A DNA stretch of 64,000 nt, taken from Owenia fusiformis. Lineage: Eukaryota; Annelida; Polychaeta; Sabellida; Oweniidae. Position numbers and translations under genes: made by a program. Positions 23,601 to 38,600 of this stretch are shown piece by piece. Position 1 is the stretch's first letter. Each line of letters opens with the position of its first letter. The notes under the pieces are model-generated. The model was not told the origin of the DNA, made no database searches, and worked only from the letters and a program-made list of their open reading frames with translations. The DNA lies in contig CAIIXF020000005.1 in the NCBI GenBank assembly GCA_903813345.2, forward strand, positions 35,221,375 through 35,285,374, read 5' to 3'.

Positions 23601-26600
23601 GTTTCAACGACATGCTCCTCTAGAGCAATCTGCTGGGATGTCGAGTCGACCCATTTATCTCTGTGCTGCTCAGACATCATATCCATGTCAACTGAATTGA
23701 CCATTGGTAGGTTACTACTCACAAAACTCTCACTCGAATTACTTAGTAACCCACTGTCAAATTGTCTCCTTGGTGACACAGATGTTGAGACATTATCGAG
23801 GGGGACAACATCAGATCTACACACATTGTCCGAGCTACTATCAGCGGAGAAATGGGCTCTATCCATTGGCTGGTAGGACATAGCAACTGAGAGAGAATCG
23901 GGGCCATTTAGAGTATTTGAGTGGACACCTGATGAGTCCAGTTGGATTTCTACATGTCCACTGTCCACAGAGCCAGAATCAGCACTATGGACTTCGAAAG
24001 CTCCACTAGAGTCCAAATCAATTCCCTTTGAAGCATTATCTGTACTGCATGTAACAGCTTCTCTTAAAGGATCTGCTATTCCAACAGTACCAACACTGCT
24101 ACTCTCAACCTTAGTGGCATTTGTTTCTATTTGCTCGGTAGAGTCAACATTAGTTGCTTTGTATGCTGTATCTGAGGTACCAACAGAAGGGGAGTTCCCT
24201 GTATTACTGGAGCTGGACTCCACGTGACACGGACCTGCAGATGTGCTTGGTACAGATCCAGATGTGCTTGGTACAGATCCAGATGTGCTAGGTACAGATC
24301 CAGATGTGCTGGGTACAGATCCAGATGTGCTGGGTACAGATCCAGATGTGCTAGATAATGACCCCGATGTGCTTGGCAATGTTCCAGATGTACTTGGCGA
24401 TCCAGATGTGCTCGGTAATATTTCTGATGAGGAATTGTTCATATGCTCCCCAGATGTTGAGGGTAATGGATCTAAATGACTATTTTGAGTCCCTACACGT
24501 GAATTACCATCTGAATTTGAAACTATGTCCTCTAAACACTCTTCATTATGACCAGTCCTATCTGAATTTAACATTTTAGTCTCGCCAGAGGATACAATCT
24601 CAATGGCTTCACTACACGAGTCAATATTTCTATTTTTGTCATCACTTTGAAGAGAACCCGTAGTGACCCTATTGTTGAACCTCTCCTCACCGTGACTGCT
24701 ATTTTTATTAAAAACATGTTCGTCATCAGTTGTCGACTGATTATCTGATGATTCAAGATCAAAGTCTGAGCACCTGTTGAGTGATTTTTTATGTCGAAAC
24801 TTAGAAGGCAGTAGCTCGGGGTCTAAACGTGGATCTTGCGTTGTACTTGAGATGGCGCTACTAGTTCTGGGTCGGGGAAGTTCCCCTAGGGGATGAGGGT
24901 GCGGACTGAGTATTGATTCCGAAATGTCACTTTCTATCGAGATCTGATGATTCACCTGGCCGAACCTCTGAAAACAAAACCAATACATAGCATGGAAAGC
25001 AATACAACATATATATGTATATAAACAGAAGCAATGCATGTTATGTACAATGCATTTACATGCCAAATGTAACCACCTACCATTTGTTTCAAATACTGAC
25101 CACCGAACAATGATACACAAACCAGTTGCGAGACTATAACAATTTGTCACCACTTCTGGTAAAAACACAACCAAGATTCTGTTATGAAACAAAAACTTAA
25201 GCAAAATGTAATATGAATATGAATGAATCATTTTCCTTATAAAGGTCTAATTAAGTCTTTTTGTTAGATGAATTGAATATAGAGCTCTCTATGTAAAGTG
25301 AGCCTACAAGCATATCAGTCTATTGCTCTACCTCTGTGTGTTAACAAATGCCAAAACTGTCACAGCTTCAAGGCCACAGTCTGACCAACACTTAGAGGAA
25401 ATTCAAGACAGAGATCAACTCTCTCAAATACCAGCAAAAATATCATGTTTGAGGATCACCTCTACGTGAAATTGTCTAACAAATACGCAAAAAATTATTA
25501 CCATGAGAAGATCAGTTTGAGCATTGTTTGAATGAAAACCCTTTAACATTAATAATTACTATGATGATTATTTCTTGCCATATTTCTTACCTCAAATAAA
25601 TTATCACTTGGAGTAACAGGTGTTATTGGGGATAAATAATTGTGTCTGAATCCATTCCGTCGAATTTCATCATTCCCGATACTACTTTCTGGTTTTAATC
25701 GTTCGTTAATCTGTTTTGAAATCTCTTCATCTTGCATTTCTTCAGAATGAGGTTTTGGGACGTGTTGGCTTGGGAAACTTGGTGTGGACGGGGTAGGGGG
25801 TAAGGACATTTCTGTAGAGATTGATGCACGTGCCAGGCGGCGCTTTTTGAGCGGAGTTACAAAATCTGTAAAAGATTAATTGCAAATCATGTAAATATTA
25901 CCATATAGCATTTATTTGTTCACAACATTTCTTCAATACAATTTGATTTTAATAGTGTTGAACATTTATTTAGAATTTCCTTGAATTTTACATAGTGAAT
26001 CCAGTTTCATAAATTTGTACATTGAAATGAATGGTAAAGAAATTATCATGTTAAGATTTCAACTTAAAAATGACTCACAAAGAATGAATGTGTTAGCTAA
26101 TGACATCTCACTTTTACTGTATAATACAAAATTGTTCTCATTAAATAGCGTTTTTAAATGAAATTGCGAAAATTGCATAAATGATGAAGGAGGCTAATCA
26201 ATACCAGCAGGAGGCGATCCACAGGGGCTATCACAGGGGGCAGCTGGGAGTGGACTCATACTGCCATTATGAACAGGAGAGTTGCCACCACTTGTTGGTG
26301 TGTTCTCAAACATTGCCTGGCGCAACCACCTGCAAGAAAAGACTCGATTAATTCTGACGATTATTATGATAATATTAAGGGGAGAAACATGTCCATAATT
26401 TCATGAGCCTACTACTAAAAGGACTCATTTTTATTAAGTTGGGACACACAACTTAGTCATATCATAAAGCAAAGACCATGACTGTGAACATGTGTTGTGA
26501 TTCTGTTATTACATGAGTAAGTGATAATTGCAACTTATATGCCTCTGCACATAACGAGAACAGGCAAATGTGCATCACAATCACATGATGATCTGTATAT

Positions 26601-29600
26601 CATATGTTATTAAGTGCATAACAAGTACAAATAGGAGTGATGAATTACATTCAGTTGCAATATTTCCTCATATCTTCTGTCAATTCAACTGGAAAGTCCC
26701 CCTAGTAATATTCTAAAGCACCATGCCATGTACGTTTACATTTCGAACATTCAAGTTACCAGTCAAGCTGATTGATATTTCAAACTATGAGTTTACCTCT
26801 TCTTTGCTGAGCCCATACTGCTATCCAGAGCTTTAATGCCCAGATTGGGTTTCATCTCTGCACTGGATGAGAAACTTGACCTCCTCAAGTGCTGCAAACC
26901 ACTGTACTGGGGGCTGGGGACACATTTGATGAAGTCGGCATTTTCTTCCTCCGAGGATTCAGTTTTGATTGTTAGTGGTTTAACCACATCGCTCGCAGCT
27001 CCTTTTTCATTTAGCCACTCATTCATCAAATGCTGCAAACACAGGTTTAGTTCATATAGAGAAGAAATGGAGGTTATTTTATATACAAGTATATGTGCAA
27101 GATGGTACATACTTGATGACCTTGATTACCTTGACCTTGATTCTCGAGTCAAAGTTATTAACTAAGTCACGTGAGAAATACATTGCTTGCCTGAGATGGT
27201 ATGATTTCCCTTGAAATGCCACCCAAAACTGCTATTATAATATAATGCAAATCTGAGAATGTAAGATTATTATCAATTATTATTATTATCAATATTAATA
27301 AAACATCAATGACTTATATATATTTCAGTGGTAGGTTACGTTGTAAAAGTATTTTAGAAATGGAGCTTCATGGAAATGATAAAAAATCAATTTAAAACCA
27401 AGATTAACGAGACAAAAACAGGTACTTAAAACACCATCATCAAAAAGTTAATACATGCTGAACCCTAGCCTTCCAGACAGCCTCCAAATAACAAACACAA
27501 TTGGCATTTTCAACTTACTTTCTTCGTTTTTGGAAACCTGAACCCCTTCATATTTGGAGATAGTGTACTGGCTGATTGTGTACAGAGTGGATTACTTGGT
27601 GGTGCAGTAGTGACATCTAGTGAGGCCCCCGATGGTATCGCTGTCACTGGGGTCACGGGGGTACTCATACTGGACACTGGCGCATGGTTACTTGTGTCAT
27701 CATGCGACAATGTGTCACTAACACCACTATTAACGCGACTACGACGCCGTGCTGGGGTGCTATGACCCTTTTTAGCCTTTCTGTGTCGGACAGCAGGTTT
27801 TGGCTTCTCTATAATTGGCGCTTCTTCTTCCGTCACTTCAACCTTCTGTAAAAACACATAACTGATTTAAGTTGAACAAGTACAAAATTACATTACACAA
27901 TATTATTTATTTTCTTACTAATTCCTATATGCAATTTACTTGATATCATTAGCCAATATAAAAAATTAAAAGACAAGCTTAACAAATCATTTACCTCTAC
28001 ATCTGGCTCAGGTTGAACCTCTTTCTCTTCTTTTTCCTTTTCCTTTTCCTCAGCCTTTTTCTTCTTGGATGCAGGAGTCTTCACGGGGGCTCCTTTGGCA
28101 GGAGCCACTTTGGCAGGTGTCACTTTGCCAGCTGAAGCTTTAGGAGGCACTGGTTTCTCTTCTGTTTGTTCTTCCTTCTTGACATGCTCCAACCTGGTAA
28201 GAGCTTCTTTTCTCCGTTCTTGACGTTTTTCTAGCTTTTCAAAAGCTTTCATAATGGCCTCCATTTTCTTCTCTTCACGAGTCTATCAAAAAATAATAGA
28301 AAAAATGGTAACATGCAAATCTGAAATGAACATTTGGTGATTCTAGTTTGTTGCTTATAAATTGCAGACAATTCCAGTCATTTTAATGACTTTCCATGAC
28401 AAATGTCCTAATCTATAGAGGGGCAACAAGAGAGATCTCTACTTACCATTTTATGTGGCTCAATTCCATGCTGGGGTGAAGTAACATCATGTGCTGGTTC
28501 TTCTTTCACTTCCTCAGGGGCCTCAGCTGCAACTGCTTTTGGCTCTGACTTCACAGGGGACACCACCTCTTTCAACTCAGCCTTCTATAATTATAAATAG
28601 CCCAAATGAACATAACAAAGAAGAATTACATTGAATTGCATGCCAAAGCTTAACATAGCACTGGGCCATAGCAAGTGTCTACATCTGAAATGTAATCCTC
28701 ACTGGACATATATTCACTCCCCAATTTTCCTGTTCTGCATAGTGAAGACAGAATTTGCTATGGCCCATGGATTTGGAGAATCTTGTGACTTTTCATAAAA
28801 AGTCACATGTTGTGATATATTGCTACATGAAGCACATAGGTACATTGGTTTAACAATACATAAAACACATTACATGTACTTAAATGTGGCTAGACTTTCC
28901 ATTTGATTGAAAGGTTAAAAAACTACCGGGAAGCTTGAGAAGTCCAGATACAGACAGGTACTCAGTGCTTAACAAATTTAAACAGTATGTAAATAAGGGC
29001 CCTATCCTTTTTTATCTAAAAAGAGAGGACAACTTACCGTTGCTACTTTGGGCTGCTTCACTGGTGTATTACCAGCAGATGTGCTCTCCTTTATGTTAAC
29101 TCTAAGAGGGGATAGTTTACGTTGCTTTTTCTTTGGGGGTGAGGGTACAGGACTTGTAGGAGTGACGGCTGGACCAGCAGCTATCTGGGAGAGGGAGTTT
29201 GTGTCATCATCAATAGACACACTCTGAGATTTCTGACGTTTTTTCTTCTTTGCTGGTCTATAATAAATTAATTAATAATAATGATTTAAGTAAACATCAA
29301 AAATATATCATAATGGCATTAAAGGAAACTTGGATGTATGAGCTATTTCCTTTTTAAACAATCAAGTTAATTTGCAACAAAACCACTCATTTCAAGATTT
29401 AATTTTACAGCTGAGTTTCAATTTCTTAACCCTTAAAAGACTGTCTTGTTTTGTGCCTGCTTTCTGTGCACACTGACTTGTTTAAGGGTTGTTTTCCTTT
29501 TTATGGCAGAGGCATGTAGAACCTGATCATACCAGGGGTAATGATACATTATGTGAATCAAATTAAACAGCTTAGTTAATTCAAAATGCAATGAAAGCAT

Positions 29601-32600
29601 CTAAGAGTTACTTGAAGGACTCCTTGTGCAATAATATCCATTGGCATGAATCCTATGGAAAAGAAACTGTTTTAAAAAAAATCAAAATTTAAAAAAAAAT
29701 TGTCCTCCCATCAGACCAGACATATATTTCCTTCACTTTTCACAAGTTAAATTGATAGATTTACCTCTTATGCCATCATTTGATCATAAAGCATGACTGC
29801 TACCCTCATATTTGAGTATTGTTTAATTTAATCAAGAATTTCAAAACTTCATCTCCATCACAACCACTTCCGGTTCCCTACTTCCGGTCTAATATTTTAA
29901 AAATAATATTTCAAAAACTTTTTTTATTTCATGAATTATTGTGTCATTCAGTCTATTTTGTAATAATTGTGTTGTATGAATGTAAACACTACAAACCAAC
30001 AAAAGTATAATACATTTGGACAAGACTAACAGCAAACTATATCAAGTAATGACTTTAATTTTTTTGACAACTTTTCAAACCTATATATCGACCAGCCGTC
30101 CTTGCGTGATGTAACGTCGTGGTCGATATATCGACCAGCTGTTCTTTCACGGCTTAAATGTTCAAACTCAACCAAATACACATATGTTTTTATTTAAATC
30201 AGACTTTCAATAAATAACTAACTGTAACCATTCAGATTAATCTTTCCTCCAAGATAAACCTAAATCCATTCCAGTGCCATCCCATGTAAAGTATGCATAA
30301 CCCAAAAAAATCAGATAATTTCAAGTTACTCACTTGGCATCTTGGGACAATTCCTGCTTGACATCAATAGATGTAACATCAACTAATTGTTGTTGATGGG
30401 CCTGTTGTTGCTTCATGGCTGCCTTGTGACGTTTCTTAAGCAATCGTTGCTCTTGTTTCGAGGCAAATTTATTGACAGGGCAATTAGCTCGGAAGCAGGC
30501 ACATTTGATGCAGTAGTTGCAGTCTTGGTAGTTGAAATCAAAGGGGATGGTGACTTCTGTACCTTTAGGGACCGTAACAGAGGACACAATGTATAGTCGA
30601 ATACTTCCATTCTCGATCAAATGCCGTACCTGAAAGAATGACATTTGTAATTTATAAAACATAAGATATGCACACTCTTTCGATCAACAGTTCAGAGAAA
30701 TATCCTTATCAAGGTTTAAAGCAGTTTTTCTTAAAATAAATATATTACGCATTTAATGATATGACGATGTTTAGCATATAAATTAAATATTAACGAATTT
30801 TTTTTCGAATTTCTTGAAGGAGAAAATGACGTCAGTTGATTACCACTGCTACCATTCTCCCACACAAGTTGCTAATATGATTATCACCCATTTTTTAGGC
30901 TAAGGCACTAAACTCATGGATGTTCATAATTCTTTAAAATTGAGAGTTGAGAATATGATGGTAAAATGTGAAAGCAAAATAACAGTGGCTGGAGCTTCTC
31001 TTATGAGTGGTTTGGTTGGTGGTATCATCACTCACTAGTGCCCAATTAGTGAAAAATAGTGAAACTAAAACACTCACCTCTGAATTGGGAGTACAAGATC
31101 TACGGATAAACCTAGCATCATTGCCAGTCTTGCTGGCATCTATGCACATGTCAAGGGGCTCGTACTTTTTGTAGAACAACACAAAGGGAAACATCCTGTA
31201 ATTTAGACACATGCATATATGAACCGCTTTTCATTCGTGCCAGTCATTTAAAAAAAACATGTTTCAGAATAATCTTAATATATAAACCATCACATTAATC
31301 TTATTTCCTTAAATAATCAACATTGAATATATCACTTTAAAATTGAATAAATATGAATGAAAACTGTAGGCAAAATGTGGTTGCATTGATAAATATCCTG
31401 CTTCTTGAAATAATTTAAAAGTGTAAGTGAAAATATTCCATCACAATAGAGCTGCAGTATCTGGGTGACAGGAGTGGAGATATGCAATTGAGAATCACAT
31501 GTTTTGCAATGATTCAAATATGTGATATACCTGCTACTTGCTAATTGCGATAAGAACATTGACTTCATGATATACCTGCTATCTGCTAATTGCAATATGT
31601 TCAAATTATAAAGAACTAGATAATAACATAGACCTTCATTAAAATTTGTCAACTTTGCACTAAGGTTGATTCTTTGCCAAGAGGCTGTACAGAAAAACCT
31701 GGATTGAAAAAACCTGTTTGCAAAATTCTTCTCTTAGTAACACATAGTACTTCTCTTAGTAACACATAGTACTTCTCTTAGTAACACATAGTACTTCTCT
31801 TAGTAATACATAGTACTTCTCTTAGTAACACATAGTACTTCTCTTAGTAACACATAGTACTTCTCTTAGTAATACATAGTACTTCTCTTAGTAACACATA
31901 GTACTTCTCTTAGTAACACATAGTACTCCTCTTAGTAATACATAGTACTTCTCTTAGTAACACATAGTACTTCTCTTAGTAACACATATGTATACTTACT
32001 GGTCTTGGAAGTTATTCTCCTCTTGGAATTGAGGTGTCAACATAGCATGGCCAACATATTCAATGATGATCTGATTCTCACGAATGTTCTCCGTTGTTTC
32101 AAGACCCTGTCAATTACAAAACTTCATCAATAATAACTGCTGACAAGTCAAGGGTATTATGTATTTAAGGAATAAATAATGATAGGCCATTCAATATGGT
32201 GAAATTCAGCACGAGTTGGACAGAATGTTGTACAAAGCACGAACCGTAGGTGAGTGCATTTGTACTAACATTCTGTCCAACGAGCCTATCATTATTTATT
32301 CCGATTCAAACATAAAAATTAGTAAAAGCCGTGTCTGTGGAACGGGCATGAAGGAAGAATAAGCCTACGCATACTGTCAAGATTCTGAAGTCGGCCGGAA
32401 GAATTTTAAAATTTGTTTGGGCTGTTCTATTTTACTCCCCGTTTTAGATTTTATACGGTGTATGCAAACATGGGGTGTTGATAAAATAAAAATAAATATA
32501 GAGGGAGGAGGGAGTAAAAAAGAACAGCTATCCCCGGACAGAGCCCCAGATGTGCAGCTGAGATGTGACGTCACACAAAACAATGCAAATTGCAGATTGA

Positions 32601-35600
32601 ATAGAGCATTGTCGTGCATCTATGGAGAATTAGAGAACGTTCTATATTGGCTATGCTGCATTCTGATTGGTTGAGAAATTCGAATAGAGCATGGTCATGT
32701 TTGAATATGTAATAAGTCTGAGCATGGTTTCACCTTCAAATATATAAATGTGTCTTATTTGGGACTAGAAAAATTAATTCACAAATGACTTTCAACTACA
32801 TATATATATAAACAAGCGATGTCTCATTTGGTACTAGAGGAGTTAAGTCATTGTGGACATAGTTCCTACCAAAATGTAAAGTTTACAATATACAATTGTT
32901 GACCTCTGCAGAGGTCAACCGGCAAAATTGTATACCGAGACTGTAAACCGAGAAACTACTGTTGACAGAGACCGAAGGTCGAGGTCAACAGTAGTTTCAA
33001 GGTTTACAGTCGAGGTATATGATTTTGACAGTTGACCGAATGGAGAGGTCTACAATTGTTTTGTTGGTCAGAAGAAACTAATCATACACATATAGACGTC
33101 AGTCATCAATCATGGCTTCATTTCACAATCTTTTCTCCGAACCACGCCAGCAATAATTTTTGAAGAAAATCTGAAGACAGTGGTAGCTAAACTCTCTGTT
33201 TTCGGCACATCACTGCTTACTCACTTGTAAATTAATGTTAATTTTTGTATTTTTGCTATACTTGTCGTCTAGCAAAGTCAAAATATCACTTTCATCAACG
33301 TTTACAAAATGTCCGTCTACCGTGTTTTTTCTGTAAACATTATGACGTCATTTTCCCCATAATTTACAAGTGTAGTACAGTAACATACGCGGTCAATAAT
33401 ATGATATCCCATGATGCACAGGTGGGGTACAGGCAAAAATGTCGACCGCTAATTGACCAATCAGATGCGAGTATTTACACTGAGGTACTAACAATTGCAA
33501 TTGGAGCGATTGGACTGGCTGAGATTGGGAAATTCCCTTTAAGACAAAATTGTCTCAATATGAGTCTTATTTTTTTTACCTTTCGTTGATCTGTGAACTG
33601 CACAACTGTACAGAGTGGTTCTCTCATTTGCTCAGCTAACTTGGCATCAACAGAGTTGGGCTGAAATATACAAAAGCAATAAAACATAAGAGAATTTAAA
33701 AATGTCTACAGTACAATATAGAATATATGATCATCTCAGAGAGGCAGAGGGATAGCATGACATCATTACATGTACCTCAAAAAACGAATAATTCATTAAA
33801 TTGATTTTAAAATGACTGATTTGTCAAAATCAAAAACCCTTGATTTCTTTTTCTGTTGGTGTTTCTTTATATCATATACAACATGTAAACTGCTGCATGT
33901 GCAATATTATACTACTAATAGCCATTACTATCAACTGAGAGAAGCTCGGTCTTGTAGGATCAAAACAGTTCTCCTGTAAAACGATATTAAACTGTTCAGA
34001 AAAAGGCAGTTTTTGTTCATGAAATTTGCTCAATCCTTTCATCTAGGTTTCACTTCATGAGGATAAAATAAATGTCAATTTGCAGAACATTTGATCAGTA
34101 TCATATGATATTGCTGAATTATCTATTAACATTTATTAAAACAATTTAAACTTACATGTAGTCCATTGACTCGTTTGGTAGCTAGAATTGTCTGTACAGC
34201 TGAGGTATAGACACTGCGTGTAATCTCTCTATATGATTTGCTCCATGGACTATCCTCCTCATCTGATTCCCAAGGGCCAAGAGCATTCTCATTTTCAAAC
34301 AAAGGGCTTGTAAACTTCTTAACATGTTTCTTCTTCTCGTAGAGAAATTTCTAAAACAAAGTTATAAGCCAATAATTTTAATTCACTTTAAGACCTAAAC
34401 CAGAATACACATACATTCATCTTAATTTCTGATATTTCTATTTAATTCAGAGTGTCATCCATATGCTTGGTTAGAGTTTACTTTATTTCTTGATAGATAA
34501 CACCCAATTCCTCTTTATGTTGTCATGCAAAACAACCACCATGACCCGTCCCCATGACGTTTTCCAATGTTCACCTTTGCATGGTTTCCATGACCACCAT
34601 CACATAATTTCTCATAGCAACAATATAGTGCAGCGTACCTGTTCTGTATTATCCCATTTCCTTCGTTTATCCTTTTTTTCTTTCTTCATCATTTTCTTCT
34701 TTTCTTTCTTCTCTAGTTTTTCCATTTCCTTTTGCCTTTGCTTCTTGGATTTCTTGTACTTCTTGGTCGTGGTCAGTTTGAGAGTTGTTGGGGTACTGGA
34801 TACTGCCTTGTACATCTTCTCATCCTCGTCAGTGTCAGTAGACGAGTTGGTTGCCAGGGCAGCTGTAAAACATGACATGAGTATAGAAAAAAGTATAAAT
34901 GGTATTTAAAAACTATACTGATGTGTTTGTCAGGACTAGACAAAAATTTGTTTTTGTAGACTTTATTAGAGCTCACTGCTATGGCAACAACAGTACAGGA
35001 CAAAAGGGTGAAATAGAAACATTGGAATGTGGAAATTTTAAAAACTGATACCCATAGCAAAGGAGAAAATAACTTACATGACACAATTATAAGGTTTAAA
35101 AAGAGGAGCATCTCTATTTAATAAGATAACGCTTACCTAGAAGCTCCCTCTTGTGCTGCTGCAAGGCTTTGGCCCTGGCTGCATTGATGGGGCGTGGCTG
35201 GCACCTCTCGCAACTGTAGGCATCAGGGATGTTGCCTCGGTCTATGTCCATACAGTCAATATGCTGCCATACACTACAAAAAAGTAAACAGAAATATATA
35301 ACATATGATTTTAAGTGACTTCATTGAATGAAATTGGAAAATGAGTAGATGGGACTGACACTTAAATAATTTAATTCAAGGCAAAATCAAACCAACAATA
35401 TTGCAAGCAACAACAACATATATGACTAACCTACACATAAGTCAATATTCTCTCAAATAAGAAATGTTGATATCACCAGATTTAATTGAAAATAAATACG
35501 TACATATGAAAAAAAATCTTTAGTTTTCTGGAAAGTTTGCCCAAGATTTGTCTTTTCCATTTACTCTCTTTACAAAACGTTTATTATATGCCTCTAAAAA

Positions 35601-38600
35601 TTGTTATTCCTTGCTATTTCCTCTATTATTAATCAAACATGACCAACATACCAAAATGGGTTTTTCTCTTACTCATCTCTTACCTGCAATTATCACAGCA
35701 AATCATGTAGCCGTCATCGTGTTCGAAGTTACAGATACATCTGGTGACGCTCTCATCGTAATCAACAATCACATTGGAGGAGTTGTTACTGGGAGTCGTA
35801 CTGATTGTTGATAGCCCAGCGATACTGGTATCATCGTCCACTTCGATGTGACCATTGATTTTTGAGTTGGCAGGAGAGGCAGGACAATGGGCTGGGGAAC
35901 TAGGGGGTGGAGCAACATAATTGTGGTCCTGAAGAAAACAAATTATTCATTATGCCTCATGGGTACTTTTAAGGAGACATTGAAATTTGCTATTATGCCC
36001 TTAATATACAAAATTCTTAATGCTACATTGCTCCAAGTAGCATGAACTAAGAGTGACCTGCACAGGATTTTTTCATATTATTATGGGCATTCAAAGTTTT
36101 GCTAAAAAACAAACAATCAATAAGACTCGTACTTAATTTCTAAATGTAGAATATTAATACTCAATTGGTCCTAGTAAGATGAACTGACCTAGTTTTGCGC
36201 TAATTTTCATATTCTATTAAACATTCTTATTACTTAATATTAAATATTCATGATCTGTACCATAGTAAAAATTGACAGCATGAGAAATGCATAACCATAC
36301 TATTTATAATGTTGGGGGCAAATAATCACCTGATGAGATAAATAATTCACTTCTATAATTATTTAGCTTGGAATATTCAATAATAAAACAAAGAAGTCAT
36401 TCTATTTTTGGTGAATAGCTGAGCATCTTTCACAAATTCACAAATAGCCCTTCCGGCTTCAGGGAATATTGCTTGTGAAAACTGCACTGGTATTGACCTC
36501 AATAGAATGAAATATGTGTACAATATTCATTAAATTCTGAATAGTTTAATACATTACCTTTGTTCTATTTCTTTTCCGTTTAAATGTGAAGGACTCAAAA
36601 TGACCTGATTTTAAACACAGCATTATTGCTTATCTCATTCAAATAATTCCTTTGATAATTTCATCGAGGTTTTTCAAATAATTCTTTTTCCTCTAGTGGT
36701 ACTCATCATTGATTATTCAGCTACTTCAATTCAGTTAACAATTTTATCTCTATCTTAAATTAAATCAATATCTCCCAAGATTAATTCCTGATATTGTATT
36801 CATTCTGATGATAAAACTGAATCCTACATCTATATATCAGTAGCTTTCAAACAAAGATAAGTTATTTCCTATAAAATAACAGTTTCACCCTTAGAAAATT
36901 ATCAACATTTTATTCAATTGTTAATGCTCCTTTTCAACTGACTACTTCTCCCTGAATAAAATAGATGAATCGTACAGGGCCTATGTATTAGATAATAGTT
37001 ATGTAAAAACCTCACTTAGACGTCAAACGTGCAAATTGTCAATTATCAGATATTTAACAAAAACATGTTTTTTTCTCTATTATAAGGGACCATCTCGCAA
37101 ATATTAAGACTTCATTTTTGTGATACTAAAAGTACAAATATTCATTGTGATTTACAACCTACTACTAGACCTTACATATATTTTTCAAATCTAAATTGAA
37201 TAGTTAACACATATAGTCAAAAAATAGAAAACAAAATATCTAGGTCAAGGTTTAACATGAAGTTGTCTACAATATTCTTAGCTACAGTATGCATCGAGTA
37301 TTTGGGAATTAAATAATCTCTAAAACATACTGCTGCTAGATTCTTAAGGTTCAGTATCACTAATCTTATAATTTAGAAGAACTAAAATTAGCTTCTGGTA
37401 AACCAAATAATTGTTTACTTCATTCTTAGTTAAAAAACAAGAAATATTTTCAAAAAGATGTCACTATAACATAGAAAATTAAATTGATGGAGCTGCAAGC
37501 ACAACTGAAAGTAAGCAGATATAATTGAAAAGTTGGATCAATAGTCAATTCAATAAATATCCAGCTTAATATATCTGTGAAATAGCAAACCAGTCATAAA
37601 GCATGTCATTTATGCATTTGAAATAATTTATTGGGAGCTTTCTTCCCCTTTAAATCTACATTTTGAGGAGATCATTGATTTAAAGGGGCTATAGTACCTA
37701 AATGACAGGCATAAAGGGATAAGTCTTGCTTCAAGACTATGGACCTGGAACCAGTTGTTAGAGTAGATAGTCCAGGGTCATGAAGCAAGACTATAAAGGG
37801 ATATACCCAAAACTAAATCACGGTGGTATTATAACACTTTCAAATAATTCACAACACTCAGATTTTTCCTCTTATAAATCAATGATTTTAAAATCCTAAA
37901 AATTTCAAAATCTTTCAAGCAAAAAATCTGGAATGAGCAATAATTCTCAAGAGCCTAAACAACAAACATTTATTCTGTAGTCAACTTTCTGTGATCAAAA
38001 ATATATTTCTATTTCATTGTAAGATCATTGAAAAGTTATTACACCAGGTCTGTAGTAGGCTAAAAGCATACGATAAACAGGGAAAATAAATTAGCTAATT
38101 TTCAACCTCCTGCATTGTTGTTTGAATTTTGCGAAGAATAGTTGATAGTGTGATCATTTAATAATTAGAAGGAATTCCCACTGAGAAAATCAAAACAAAG
38201 GGGAATTTTATAAAACAAGTACAGGGCCGATAAAAATATAGGGTCCTTTGTTTAAATATACTTTAATAAATAGAACAAACAAACATATGAATAGTTTTTG
38301 TAGTAAACAGGTTATATTTTCATCTTGATAAAAGAGGGCAGAAATATGTTTCCCCAGGGACTTATTGGCAGGATTGAGTGGAAATTCACAAAAAATCTTA
38401 ATCAGTTTGTCGTTGAGGCTGTCATATACTAAGGATTCTCCCCACAGGTGTTTTAGCTAGGGGTTATTCTAATTTTACCAATTCGACAAGAATTATTTTA
38501 AACTGATCAAACGATGTTGTATGCTAATTTCAGAGATGGGTAACATTATACATAAATGTTGAATAAATTCAGCAGGGAATTTTCATGTTCATTTCTAGAA

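Larger units (their letters stand above)
32107..33579 (-). other. KMT2E-like intron 7 with foldback elements
   Basis: 1.5 kb. It contains an imperfect inverted repeat (32169-32302), a larger element with related ends (to about 32713) and a second foldback (32892-33060). The remainder (33061-33579) shows nothing. Confidence 0.65.

Noticed and set aside
23565-24579. Plus-strand open frames opposite KMT2E-like exon 18
   Set aside because: They are antisense shadows of a Ser-rich coding exon and its 21-bp repeat.
28786-28810. Short perfect hairpin as a terminator or microRNA precursor
   Set aside because: The 10-bp stem is too short for a microRNA and lies mid-intron; it is expected by chance in AT-rich DNA.
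31729-31990. Plus-strand 'ttctcttag|taac' units resembling splice acceptors
   Set aside because: The gene is on the minus strand, where the unit contains no AG or GT junction in this form. No plus-strand exon is visible nearby.
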